NCBI GenBank assembly: GCA_949825045.1
Contig: OX463806.1
Location: forward strand, 42,122,208 to 42,186,207
DNA length: 64,000 bases
Source: Argyresthia goedartella
Lineage: Eukaryota; Arthropoda; Insecta; Lepidoptera; Argyresthiidae
Reading direction: 5' to 3'
Below are positions 49,001-57,609 of the stretch, piece by piece. Position 1 is the stretch's first letter. The number at the start of each line of letters is the position of its first letter. Position numbers and translations under genes: made by a program. Below the pieces are notes generated by a model. It did not search any database. It had not been told where the DNA came from and was given only the letters and a program-made list of their open reading frames with translations.

Positions 49001-52000
49001 TCCATGTCTACTCAACGGTCTTAGTCAATCATGCTCCGGAGTGCGCCCCAGTGGCGTCACATGAATACTGATCAGCCTTCATCTTAACACATAGTTGAAT
49101 TTAATTAAACCATATGTCTAAATACATTTTCGGACTTATTATATTTATTGATCTCCGCAAATCTACAGCCAAATCAAAATAAGTTAAGCAGATGATTCAA
49201 TCCTAAGCAAGTCAATAACGGATTTGCTGCATTTGCACGTGACCAAAAACTTACCGTCATCAACATCGAATCTGAACTCCAAGTGTCCGTTGTTGACGGC
49301 CAGCGATGTGAAGCCGCCGTTACCGCGCGGTGATTCAGCGCAGTACATGATGATGCCGTTGGGAACCGGGTATTGAGCCGCTTTCACCTTTAGGCTGAGT
49401 CGGAACAGGCGGTTGCTGTTCGGCGGGTAGGGCAGCGCGATGAACGCGTTACCCGTGAACGCCGGGTACTCGATCGTTTGCTGATTCTCGCATCTGCGGA
49501 GTAATTTTCGATACAATGCCCGGTGTGGTTAACTACCACAAGTTACTGTCAGACATTATGATTTTAATAATACCTTGGACACCATTTACACACATTTATC
49601 TAGCCCCAAACTAGCATTCCCTGTATCATGGGTACTAGACAACGATACACATACTTAAATAGATAAATATTATACTTAGATAGATAAACAACCATGACTG
49701 GGGTACAAACATCCGTTCTCATCAAACGAATATTTTCCCCCACCGGGACTCGAACCCGGGACCCTTGGTTTCGTAGGCAGCGTCACTGCCGACTCGGCCA
49801 TTCGGGTCGTCAAATGGTTGAAGGTTGGATATGGTCGTGGTCGATTTAAGATTGCACAAAAGTTACAGTCACACAAAGGGCCGTGGGGTCGCACTCGCAA
49901 TACAGACATAAGACGTCGCCCTAAGATCGTCGATGTCGGCAAGCGAATCGCGACACTGAAGTGGTTGTGGGCGGGACACTTGGCAAGGGCAGATGACGGA
50001 AGGTGGACCAAAGCGGCTACAGAGTGGCTACCCAGAACCGCACGACGACCAGTGGGCTGACCACCAGCCAGATAGACCACAGAGCACTGAATAATCACGC
50101 GCGCGCCCCTGTTTCAGTGCTCTGTGAGATAGACGGATGACATCATCATCATAGCTGGTAGGCAGTGGCTGCGGGAGGCTCAGGACCAGAGTAGATAGCG
50201 TGGTAAAGAAGAGCGGTTGGTAAATGTGGGCTGATACTACTTATGATACCGGAAGCATTATTATTTTGACTGCCATTGGGAAGGACAACCTGAAATCAAT
50301 ACAGTCTGCAGTCAAATGTCGTAATGATCAGACTTGTCATGGCTCCTTATTATTCATCTTATGTAATGGGTCAGTGGGTAGGGTGGGTACTCACTGTCGA
50401 CCGGTGTACCCGACTGGGCAGGCGCACTTGTATCCGTTGTCGTGGTTGTCGTCGCAAGTCCCGGGGCCGCACAGGCCGGGTCTGCAGCCGTTGCCTCCGG
50501 TGCGCGCGCACTGGTGGCCGGAGAAGCCGGTCTTGCATAAGCAGATGTAGCCGCGCTCGTTGCTGAACTCCTGCGCACCCAAAAGGAATTTGAGGATTAT
50601 TAGGCGTGGGAAGCGAGCACAATCCAGCATATCGTGTTGTACAATACTTTATGATAAAACTATGCCACGTGTTGTAGGTTTACGCTTTGATTTAGTGATT
50701 TAAGTTCATGTTTATATCGTTGTAATCGAAATAAATTCAAAAAATTAAACATAAAATTAATCAGGGGACAGTTCAGTTCATAGAAAAGTTCTCAAGAGAC
50801 ACATTTCGCGCGCCGTATTTATAAATCAATTAAAACATGGGCAAAATTGTGCCCCTGCCACTCTGTAAGGGAAAAATTGTGCCGCTATTTTGATGCTACT
50901 AAGATTCTTGAATACTACCAGGTCATTGAATTTCAAAATCCACCAATAACGACCTCCTATTGTTATGATAAATAAAAACAAATACGGGTAATACAAATAA
51001 TACACGACCGATTCACTAGTTCTTCCAGTTTTAGTGTTATGCTAATGATCCAGAGGCCCATACAATAAACAGGAGCCGTTCTAGCTTACCTGACAAACCC
51101 CGTCGTTCTTGCATTGGTTCGGCGAGCACGACTCGCAGTCATTCACATTGTACTGGTCCTCGCTGTCCCTTATGATGTCCACCTTCTCTGCGTTGATCTG
51201 AAGCATGCTCACGCAACCAACCAGGCTGGAACCACAGAGGCGTATTAAGTCACAACACTTGTGGTCACAGTATTGTCCCAACGTGGTCCAATGCAGGGAG
51301 AGGTTTTATAATTTGAGGCGTACTAAGCATAATGAATATTACTAGTAATTAAGCTAAACAAGCTGTCGTAACAATATCGTAGAATTGACTATCATAATAT
51401 AGCCAACCATGGTGGAATTAGAACTTTCATTGAACGAAGAACTGCGGTAGCTTAGGTGAAGACTTGGGGGCAAGCGCAGCGAAGCCCCCGAATAGTCTTC
51501 GTGTCATGTCGACATTTTAAACACAATAAAACACAAAAAAGACATGTTTTCGTGAAATTCTACCCTTTCTGATCATTTTATGAAATAATGATAAAGTCAA
51601 ACCATGGTTGGCTATTTCATGAAATAATCAAATTCTACGGTATAGCTACGACATATCCATAGATATATAAATAGTATCGATTCTTCAGTACTGTTGGAAA
51701 CTAGTCACAAAGCAAGCAAACCGATCTCAACGTTTCCGATCGATCGACAGATGAATCATGAACAAAGTTTGTAATGTTAAGATTCTGCGAAAACATCATT
51801 TAATTTTGCGAAGTATATCTATCCCAGTTTAGAGACAGAGGATTAATTACAATATTATTACCGTCTGCTAGGATTTTCGTTACATTTATCAGTACCTAAG
51901 TCGAACGAATGTGTCACCGTGTGTGTAACAATCAGGTATATCAGTATTTACCCTCTAGTGTTCTCCAAAGTCCTGGGCAGTTGGTTGCGGTCCCTCACTC

Positions 52001-55000
52001 CGCCAATGAACAGAGGGCCGTCTAGTTCCAAAACAATGTCCTGTTTCGAGAGCTCGATGGTCGCTGGCTTCAACTTGTCCACCTCTAACGACACTGGAAT
52101 GAGATACCTAATTGATTTTACGCTCAGTCTCATTTAAAATTCAGACGAAAACTGTGGCTTAGGCCATGTTGTGTAAGTATTACACGAGGCGTGAATTTTC
52201 GCGATCACCCTCATTCAATCAAGAACGTATCTAGGCTTCCTGTAGCTAAACCAAATCCACGTTCCGGAGGACCAATTCAATTATGTACATCATCTGTCAG
52301 CTTAGACTAGCCTGGGAATAGAACCGGAAATTTGTGTTACACAGCGTGTAAATTCCATACGGGTACATATTTCGTCCATACAAAGTGCAATGGAGCAGCA
52401 ACATACATTTTTATCTATGGCTGCAACATATAGGGTCCAAGTTCCATTTCATGTCCAGTGGGTCGACCGCGCAAGATATGACAATACGGCAGGTAATTCA
52501 AGCGTCGGTATCCCTATATAGTCTGTGATATGAGCCGACGGAGCTTGGGCGGTAGACCCACTCACGACCCACTGATTGTTTATGATTGACAGATCATGTA
52601 AATGACAGCTGTGTCCGCCTCCCGTTAAGCAAAGAGTTTCGTTAATCTGAGGCCTCCCGCTTGGTGGCCGCTGGCGTAGTTGGAGGCAAAGAGTTTCATC
52701 AATCTCAGTTTAGGTTCAAAACACGTCAGGTGCTCTTACAAATACACTTGACACTGGCAAAATTAGCCTCAAATTCTCAGAGTAAGTAAGTAAAGAGTTT
52801 AAGCAAAGAGTTTCGTTAATCTGTGCTCAAATGTTAGCACGCCACATATTCTAGGAGGAATTAAAAATACAGAAGAATTTGATAACTTTGACAGATAGAC
52901 AGCCTCCACACAGCGCCATCTGCAATGAGCTTCAAGAGCACGCAAGGCTCTTTTTTGTATGAGTTTAATAGTTTGTCAATTTTAGATCAGAAATACTCCA
53001 TACTATGCACAGTTAAAATATAAGCTCATATAGAATTTACACGCTGTATAGTGAGATCATAATTGTCAGGAAATAGGCTTTGTTCGTAGGCCTTGCAGAC
53101 ACTGCAGAAGTTACAGTGTGACTCACGCTTGGTGCCACCCCACTTGATCCTGATCTTATGCCAGGCGTTGAGCTGCAGTGGTCGGTCCCCGCGCAGCGTG
53201 TACAGCTCAGTCCCGGGGTTGATCAGGACTTCAGGCACGCCGCCAGAATCCAGTCTCAAAGCGATAAAGTCGCGGCCTTCGTCGCCGCTGGTGTAGAGGA
53301 TGAGGCCATCAGCGTCTGGAAGGAGGGGGAATAATTGAAGCTTTTTTTATTGACTGCTGCTACTTTATTAAATTATTATCAATCAAACAAACAACCTTAG
53401 TTTTTCGACTTAATATAAGTGGTACAAAGCTGCATCGAACTCAAAATTATGGTCATGGACAAGTAAAAATGGAGAAGACTTAAATCGGCCCCTGTCGATA
53501 TATAGGGTTAAAGTAACCCTAACAAGCGGTAATATCTATAAAATACCCTAAAAATCAACATATTGCCTTCCATTGACCAGACTGCTGCTACTGCAACTAC
53601 TGACTCCGTAGATTACATGACAGATTGGGTAGGATAGATCATATAAAGTAGCAGTTACGATGTGAATTCAGAAATGATATCCGCCTACAAAACCAAAGCC
53701 AAAGACTTGCCCAAACCTTTAGGTTTCACCGAGATCTCGATGGTGATCTTGTCGAAGACGTGTTTGATCTTCGGTAGTTGCAGCCACGAGTCGCCATCGA
53801 AGGCGGGCACTGCGCCGATGATCTTCAGTATGGCTCGCGACGTGACTGAAGCTTCCCTGTTGCTGGCGCGGCAGATGTAAGTGCCGCCGTCGGATTCTGT
53901 CAGACCCTCGAGACGAAGGTTTGGCTGTGGAAACGAGATTATTTGAGGTCAATATATGATTTGATTAACTCTTGACTGGTGGGTTTGTGTGGTTGTGGAG
54001 CAGTGAAGAAAAGGTGATGTTACTACGCTGACACCGCACTGAAGTCTCGCGCCATTTGGAAGTCACGGAAACACATCCCTTCCTGCCCTGCTCTACTACC
54101 GTTGAAAAATGCTAAGCAATGCATAATAAATAATCACAAAGCAAACATTCAAAAATTCGATTAGGTTCCGTTTGCCAAGTGAACTTACCTCATTAGCCCG
54201 GACATTCGTTGGTATGTGGCCGTACTCTTTTCTCCATTCGATGGACACTGGACCAGGCAGGTTGTGTCGGCAGACCATTGTGGCAGTGCTCCTGATCCGT
54301 CCCTTGTAAATTGCGCTATCTTCAAGACCTTCAGTCTCGGATTGATCGGAACCTTTAAAATATAAATCGATTTTAGAGTGTTGGTGTTAATGCTTGGTAT
54401 AGGATAAATGTAAGAGTACTTTTATGTATAGTAACTAGGTATTTTGGACTGAAAAGTGCGTTATTACGTAGTACGGTACCATTACTTCTTTAAGTAATAA
54501 CGTACAAAAAAGAATGCAAAAGACGCGCTACAGATGAAATGAGTCGCTGATAGATCAGCAACATTCATGGACGAGAGAGGACAATGAAGCTTATGATTTT
54601 CAAGCACATGTACTCAACTGTAACAATAAATAAATAAGTAAAAATTGAAATTTAGAGAATGATAAAGGTGAAGGTATACCGACCTGGCTGCACCACTAGA
54701 TAGAAGTGGATTGGAAGTATGAGAAGATTAAATAGAATGAAAGCAAACCTACTCAACTTTAACAATAAATAAATAAGTTAAAAATTGAAGATAGAGAATG
54801 ACAAAGGTGAAGGTAAACCGACCTGGCTGCACAACTAGATAGATGTGGATTGGAAGTATGAGAAGGTTAAATAGAATGAAAGCAAATCTACTCAACTGTA
54901 ACAATAAATAAATAAGGTGAAAATTGAAGATAGAGAATGACAAAGGTGAAGGTAAACCGACCTGGCTGCACCACTAGATTGAAGTCGTCGTAGGTGGTCC

Positions 55001-55088
55001 GCCCGTACTGCTGTCCAGTACATCTGTACACTCCACTATCAGACTCCTGCACATTAGGGATTCGCAGCATGGAGCCGTCTCCGTAACT
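30288..55088 (-). CDS. trol: Perlecan (basement-membrane heparan sulfate proteoglycan) core protein, C-terminal part
   Basis: Sixteen exons on the minus strand, 2546 bp and about 848 residues, join in one frame with GT-AG borders throughout. The order Ig, Ig, LG1, EGF, EGF, LG2, EGF, EGF, LG3 is the signature of perlecan domain V preceded by the end of domain IV; no other family I know has it. Perlecan is secreted into basement membranes. Its LG modules bind receptors such as dystroglycan and integrins, and in flies it modulates growth-factor signalling. The N-terminal domains and promoter must lie beyond 55088, and no further Ig exon is visible up to 64000, so a long intron or the window edge intervenes. 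Introns are full of transposons, the largest (44048 to 36345) holding an inverted LINE copy. The C-terminus is either KE plus TAA at 30288 or continues from a GTAAGT donor. Orthology is firm; the symbol is Drosophila's. Confidence 0.92.
31143..31209 (-). mobile_element. RTE-like LINE 3' tail fragment in perlecan intron
   Basis: Minus reading ggcccaagatcacgcc and following aligns with the RTE-like fragment at 48305 downward (ggcccaagatcgggac). Only about 65 bp remain. Confidence 0.6.
31218..31335 (-). CDS. trol: Perlecan exon: LG3 later strands
   Basis: QTASLSVDGFTSQG, then DSEIYIG, the start of the LyIGG motif. The last base plus GC of the following exon makes Gly, so the join to 30439 (or to 8144) restores EIYIGG. 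A LINE tail starts about 8 bases into the intron. Confidence 0.93.
32510..32660 (+). mobile_element. Metulj-like SINE fragment
   Basis: Core ggtgttggaaaacatcgtgg, the ggcgatgg...ctgtcacg segment and the later gccaccccgtatgggaaaa align with the reverse complement of 41475-41640. The head is missing. Confidence 0.65.
32764..32861 (-). CDS. trol: Perlecan exon: LG3 middle
   Basis: VENQVVVLEWELGGGPTRV is the usual D/E strand pair, followed by VDQVPVTDGVRHE. Acceptor after a T run, donor GTGAGT at phase 0. Confidence 0.93.
32870..34130. other. Perlecan intron, nothing recognised
   Basis: AT-rich intron sequence without any coding frame or repeat that I could match elsewhere in the window. Confidence 0.5.
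34136..34286 (-). mobile_element. tRNA-derived SINE, internally deleted copy
   Basis: Shares both ends (caccttggacac, and cattcgggtcgtc) with the longer copies at 44261, 49569 and 62853, but lacks the B-box part. Confidence 0.7.
35223..35417 (-). CDS. trol: Perlecan exon: LG3 first half
   Basis: LELLTSVGFSGNGHLALQG and ITSADGVLFYQQV (the GLLLY-type strand) begin LG3. The first Arg codon is split with the EGF exon. Donor GTGAGT. Confidence 0.94.
36102..36345 (-). CDS. trol: Perlecan exon: EGF-like modules 3 and 4
   Basis: Two complete EGF modules in one exon: CAQLSCRNGGYCRPGDEDC with CRGGFTGPTC, then CGCVNGGTCRP with YTCDCPLGWAGTTC. GC content is clearly higher than in the flanking intron. 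Phase 0 in, phase 1 out. Confidence 0.95.
36883..37292. repeat. Interspersed ccgt-type repeat, copy 1
   Basis: Contains ccgtccgtccgt, a core ttgaaattttcacagatt..., and the ending cgtgcgcgatttagactcgc. Nearly identical to 57047-57470. Other, more diverged copies are at 43499-43913, 47840-48055, 59779-59940 and 61270-61478. This family is widespread in Lepidoptera; its class is not settled in my knowledge. Confidence 0.75.
37365..37470 (-). mobile_element. Metulj-like SINE fragment
   Basis: Reverse complement gives cacggcgatggaaaacatcgtgagg and ctgcagcgatgggcgc, matching the SINE core at 41590-41640. Confidence 0.6.
38144..38651. mobile_element. Possible MITE with palindromic ends
   Basis: Both ends carry ccggtta...taaccgg palindromes (ccggttattatgcatactaa at 38144 and ccggcaattatgtatactaa at 38628). 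Internal phrases (accggtta, actgattt) are also inverted between halves. Confidence 0.5.
39278..40206 (-). mobile_element. 5'-truncated copy of the 8381-13153 LINE
   Basis: Minus reading from 40206 matches 12231-13153: the end of the RT domain and the ORF2 C-terminus, followed by the same 3' UTR and a taaataaataaaa end. It lies in the large perlecan intron in the sense direction of the gene. It has its own substitutions and some indels (for example near 39925), so it came from a related but not identical source. Confidence 0.85.
40785..40985. repeat. Interspersed repeat with tctgtctgtctg motif
   Basis: gttataagtttgaagcgtctg and the later ttttatcaaaatcagtg correspond to 46375-46540. Common lepidopteran-type repeat of uncertain class. 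Confidence 0.5.
41475..41702 (-). mobile_element. Metulj-like SINE
   Basis: On the minus strand a tRNA-like head has the B box GGTTCGATTCC (near 41660), followed by the core ggtgatagaaaacatcgtga, ctgcggcgacgggctagccc and a tail of A/T. The most complete copy of this family here. Confidence 0.7.
42520..42790 (+). mobile_element. tRNA-headed SINE, related head with different body
   Basis: Head ttcacgcttgcttctcac...caggttcgattcctgaccatg matches that of the 41475-41702 SINE, but the body (cggacgttgagtgtttcgga ... ccagcgtggtggagtatggc ... taaaggcctgtgcccctcgg) is of another lepidopteran SINE type. Ends in (atatt)n. Confidence 0.6.
42958..43330 (+). mobile_element. CR1-like LINE 3' end
   Basis: Encodes the RT C-terminus (KGQCILYYIKIPLEILKL, then FKNHVKATLSKRDI) and a 3' UTR with ccacagtggttcaatg, matching the 3' end of copy 2 at 21110-20715 in reverse complement. 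Confidence 0.75.
43499..43913. repeat. Interspersed ccgt-type repeat, diverged copy
   Basis: Same order of motifs as 36883-37292, with tctgtctgtctgtctg in place of ccgtccgt. Confidence 0.7.
44048..44143 (-). CDS. trol: Perlecan exon: LG2 C-terminus
   Basis: Encodes VSIANNKVELSSSSIKS and ends NIQECSPN, giving the second Cys of the LG2 disulfide. Both borders are phase 0. Confidence 0.9.
44261..44503 (-). mobile_element. tRNA-derived SINE
   Basis: Minus strand starts gacgacccgaatggccgagt (A-box TGGCCGAGTCGG) followed by GGGTTCAAGTCCC (B-box), as in a tRNA, then an unrelated body ending ggtattatt. Copies at 49569, 62853 and a deleted one at 34136. Confidence 0.85.
44642..44866. mobile_element. 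MITE with 32-bp terminal inverted repeats
   Basis: aatactgattttcacagcaaa at 44653-44673 is perfectly inverted at 44834-44854, and pairing continues outward through cacatca. The interior has the ggtagcttaggtaaag and gggggtgagcgaagcgaagc motifs, shared with 51443, 55654, 38290 and 56615. Confidence 0.7.
45168..45285. repeat. Dispersed repeat shared with 23459-23572
   Basis: Near-identical 114-bp segment in a perlecan intron. Confidence 0.75.
45563..45664 (-). CDS. trol: Perlecan exon: LG2 later strands
   Basis: LDLDTLYVGGYDSS carries the LyVGG motif and GGFSGCVKD the G-C motif; both borders are phase 0. Confidence 0.93.
46370..46650. repeat. Interspersed repeat with aacccccgacg start
   Basis: Starts aacccccgacgagaaagagg, has gttataagtttgaagtgt and tgtctgtctgtgtg, and ends with ttatcaaaatcggttcagta. 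Partner at 40785-40985. Confidence 0.5.
47631..47794 (-). CDS. trol: Perlecan exon: LG2 middle
   Basis: YGPVILTSENTLPANKWVEV matches the LG strand ending in the conserved W. VSMTIADHTLP follows the usual turn. Phase-0 donor GTACGT. Confidence 0.9.
48216..48590 (-). mobile_element. RTE-like LINE C-terminal fragment
   Basis: Minus reading gives ELWRLTYQKPLETEVFTRKW, WLGHVIRRP, ALKWCPEGKQ and TTWRRSKM..., the conserved region downstream of RT in RTE-type and related LINEs (x-W-x-W-x-G-H-x-x-R). The 5' part is missing. It splits the CR1-like 3' end. Confidence 0.75.
48600..48705. repeat. Two adjacent AT-rich hairpins
   Basis: 48600-48645 is a 46-bp palindrome with few mismatches. 48659-48678 and 48686-48705 are perfect 20-bp arms around a 7-base loop. 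Confidence 0.85.
49255..49493 (-). CDS. trol: Perlecan exon: EGF end and LG2 first half
   Basis: Begins with the last Cys of EGF 2 (CENQQ), then FTGNAFIALPYPP and LSLKVKA, with GIIMYCAESPRGNGGFTSLA as the GLLLY-type strand. It ends in a split Gly codon before GTAAGT. Confidence 0.93.
49569..49811 (-). mobile_element. tRNA-derived SINE
   Basis: Same family as 44261-44503, with an intact-looking A box and B box (GGGTTCGAGTCCC). It sits immediately next to an RTE-like fragment. Confidence 0.85.
49812..50225 (+). mobile_element. RTE-like LINE C-terminal fragment
   Basis: Plus reading gives DIRRRPKIVDVGKRIATLKW, LWAGHLAR, DGRWTKAATEW and RPVG, then WREAQDQSR-like sequence near 50180. This is another branch from the one at 48216. 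Confidence 0.75.
50395..50570 (-). CDS. trol: Perlecan exon: EGF-like modules 1 and 2
   Basis: Completes EGF 1 (YICLCKTGFSGHQC) and encodes most of EGF 2 (CRPGLCGPGTC, then YKCACPVGYTGRQ), whose final Cys is on the next exon across a split Gln codon. Confidence 0.93.
51090..51225 (-). CDS. trol: Perlecan exon: LG1 end and first EGF start
   Basis: LVGCVSMLQIN completes LG1 with its conserved G-C segment. CESCSPNQCKNDGVCQ then starts an EGF-like module. Phase-0 donor GTAAGC. Confidence 0.92.
51373..51645. mobile_element. MITE in perlecan intron
   Basis: cgtagaattgactatcataa...agccaaccatgg (51373-51412) is inverted at about 51602-51645 with a few differences. The interior carries the gggggcaagcgcagcgaagc hairpin motif. 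Confidence 0.65.
51952..52093 (-). CDS. trol: Perlecan exon: LG1, later strands
   Basis: Encodes LEVDKLKPATIEL and then LDGPLFIGGVRD, the L-y-I/L-G-G motif of LG domains. It ends in a split Gly codon before GTAAAT. Confidence 0.92.
53127..53315 (-). CDS. trol: Perlecan exon: LG1, core strands
   Basis: DADGLILYTSGDEGRDFIAL is the classic LG motif (GLILY), followed by LNAWHKIRIKW. Acceptor TTCCAG, donor GTGAGT; phase 2 in and phase 1 out agree with both neighbours. Confidence 0.93.
53717..53924 (-). CDS. trol: Perlecan exon: end of last Ig module and start of LG1
   Basis: RLEGLTESDGGTYICRASN supplies the F strand and Cys of the Ig domain. After a linker, FDGDSWLQLP and ITIEISVKPK begin a laminin-G sandwich. 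This is the border of domains IV and V. The donor after CTAAAG is GTTTGG, weaker than its neighbours. Confidence 0.9.
54189..54352 (-). CDS. trol: Perlecan exon: Ig module, N-terminal half
   Basis: Follows TTTAAAG and opens with a short acidic linker (DQSETEGLEDS), then the B-strand Cys (STATMVCRH) and the conserved Trp (SIEWRKEYG). Phase-0 donor GTAAGT. It pairs with the next exon, which supplies the second Cys. Confidence 0.88.
54611..54985. repeat. 139-bp tandem duplication copying an exon end and its splice donor
   Basis: Units start at 54611, 54750 and 54889 (same phrase tactcaact) with a 139-bp period. Each carries gacctggctgca.cactagat, the reverse complement of the last coding bases and donor of the Ig exon (real copy at 54959, extra copies at 54681 and 54820). 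Confidence 0.92.
54962..55088 (-). CDS. trol: Perlecan exon: Ig module, C-terminal half
   Basis: Begins after AACAG and encodes the F and G strands of an Ig domain, with the conserved D-x-G-x-Y-x-C pattern (ESDSGVYRCTG) and ending VVQP. It ends with one base of a split Gly codon before a weak GTCGGT donor. The preceding half of this Ig domain is on an exon I could not find. Its 3' end and donor are tandemly copied in the next intron (54611-54985). Confidence 0.88.
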
Positions 55089-56714
55089 CTGTTTGAAAGG
55101 AATAATAATGATAAAGTCATTTCTTTCCCAATTAAAATTGTTTGTTAAATAACATGCATTGGTCGGATTTTAGTATATTAATTATATAGTTAAAATTAAT
55201 TATATGGCACAATATGATTTAAATTTAAACTTTCAATTGTATTTATATTTTAATTGTATGATATCAATATTAATATTGTTAAAGTTTTTGTTTAATTGGT
55301 TTATTGGCACACCAATTTTCGTGTGAAGGCTGTGTCTGTCTGTCTCCATAGTATCAAATAAAAATAAGGTGCAACTTTCCACTGTTCCAAATTCTAATGA
55401 TGAACTTTGGATAGCTCTTATATTTGGTATACAGCCGTGATCCGTAGGTTTATATACGTCATCGTAAGATTGTCAAAACCGTAAGTTGATAAACTAACGT
55501 TTTTTTTTCTCGTTAGTTGGTCAACTATCGACAGATAGTAAACTGTGGCGTACTGCTTACTATATGACGCGTTAGTTGATATACTAACGGTTAAAACCGT
55601 TAAATAGTGAAATGGTTAAAATTTGAATTGCAAACGAAAAACCACGACAAACACTGCGGTAGCTTAGGTGAAGATTAGAGGGGGCGAACGCAGCGAAGCC
55701 CCCGGATAGTCTTCATGTTAGGTTGACATGTAAGAACAAAAGAAACGTAAATTCTAAACCCTGTCGGTCTGGTTTACTATCGAGAGCGAGAGGAGTCTCA
55801 CTTTGGTTGTATTTTTTGTGCTTGGTACCTCGAAAATTGTATTATTTTAGGAACCAATTGCATTTATTTATTTATTTGAAAGGGTGACCTTCGAGTAGCC
55901 AGTAATTATTACTGATTCCAGTCGTAAAGCTGGTGTATAATAATAACCGTGACCTGATTGGGCGATTTTTTATTTGAAAATCTGAAATAGTTAAGATGGC
56001 TACAGTTTGGATCCATTTTTGTAAATTTGAAATCAGTCCATTCAGTACGTCATCCAGGTAAACGAAATTGCTGGTTATTGCCTTGCTGTGACTTTTCAGT
56101 AGTCTTTACGGTTATTGTCCTGATACAAATTCTCTTTTATATTTTCGTTTATATCGAGTGAGCGTAGCGAGCGAAGCATCCTGATTCGAGATTGGCCAAA
56201 AGGGTTTTGTCCGTCTGTCTGCTCTCGCCTACAGGGCGCATTTTTAACCGATTTTGATCAAATTTAAGAGGTACACTAAGGACCTCATTCTACACAAGAT
56301 GTTGTGGAAAAAACCAAAGAGGGAGGGCGGGGAGTTTGCTTCAGTGTTATTTACGGACGGATTAAAAAAATGAAATTGAAGCGAAGTCTACTGTTCTCAC
56401 AGAAACTCTAGTATATGGGGACTTGACTTTAAGAAGACAGATTTCGTTGCCTCGCTTTCATAAAGAAGACATTCACATCTCGAACGGAGGGAAGAAATAG
56501 AGCTTGATTTCGATTTTTTATGTTGTTAACTTGGTGAAATATTGCAATACTACTCCGACAAGAGGCTACTTCGACATTAATTCATTGGTTCTTACATGTC
56601 AACCTAACACGAAGGATAAAGGGGGTGAGCAAAGCTTCCCCTACCATGACGCCCCACTCGCCCTGATATTTCGTGGCCCAGTTAACAATTTAACGGATTG
56701 ACTAACTCAAACTC

Positions 56715-57600
56715 AAACAAAAATTTTATTACTGTATAAATTTACATATATGTAGCAAAAGTAATTGTTTGCCTCTTCTCTATATTGGACCACTGTGAGA
56801 AGCAGGGCTAAGAAACACTTACAGATTATTTTTTAGATTATTTTAAAATTGCTTGTGTTTAACTAATACAATTTTTATAATATTAATTAATAATATTGTA
56901 AGAATTGTATTATTTTAACACATAGTTGACAGGAATAAATAATAACAAAATTATTAACAGCGAATTCTGCGTTTAGTTAGATTAACCTCATACAGTCCCG
57001 TCATTTGAATAATCTTGAAGATTGTAATATCCCTTTTAGACAGTCTTTTTAGGGTTCCGTACCCGAAGGGTTCAAAACGAGACCCTATTACTAAGACTCC
57101 GCTGTCCGTCCGTCCGTCCGTCCGTCCGTCTGTCACCAGGCTGTATCTCAAGAACCTAGCTAGCTAGAGAGTTGAAATTTTCACAGATTATGTATTTCTG
57201 TTGCCGCTATAACAACAAATAAAAACTAAAAAACAGGATAAAAGAAATATTTAAGGGGGCTCCCATACAACAATTCTTTCAATACCACATACAAACTTAT
57301 GGATGCACCTGGTTCCGTACATGGAGTGTGAAAGTACCCGCACCAATAACTTTGTAAACAATATTTTGCTGTGTAAAATCCAAACTATTCACTCCACACC
57401 ATCGCTTCCATTGAACGGTGGTACGGAACCCTTCGTGCGCGATTTAGACTCGCACTTGAACGGTTTTTTTAATTTCAAAATCTCCAGAGGTATCTTGTTG
57501 TAGTAGAGAATGCACTGACCCTTGACAGAATTACTACCATGCGCGAGTCCAAACCGGGGCGTAACTAGTCTGTGATTATTTATAAGGTTAACATACAAGG
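56715..57600 (-). mobile_element. CR1-like LINE 3' end, split by a ccgt-type repeat
   Basis: 56715-57046 (3' UTR) and 57466-57600 (RT C-terminus, minus reading GQCILYYNKIPLEILKL) are the two halves. The ccgt repeat 57047-57470 lies between them. Confidence 0.75.
57047..57470. repeat. Interspersed ccgt-type repeat, copy 2
   Basis: Nearly identical to 36883-37292, including cctagctagctagagag and the 3' end cgatttagactcgcacttga. Confidence 0.8.
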
Positions 57601-57609
57601 GCGTACCCA

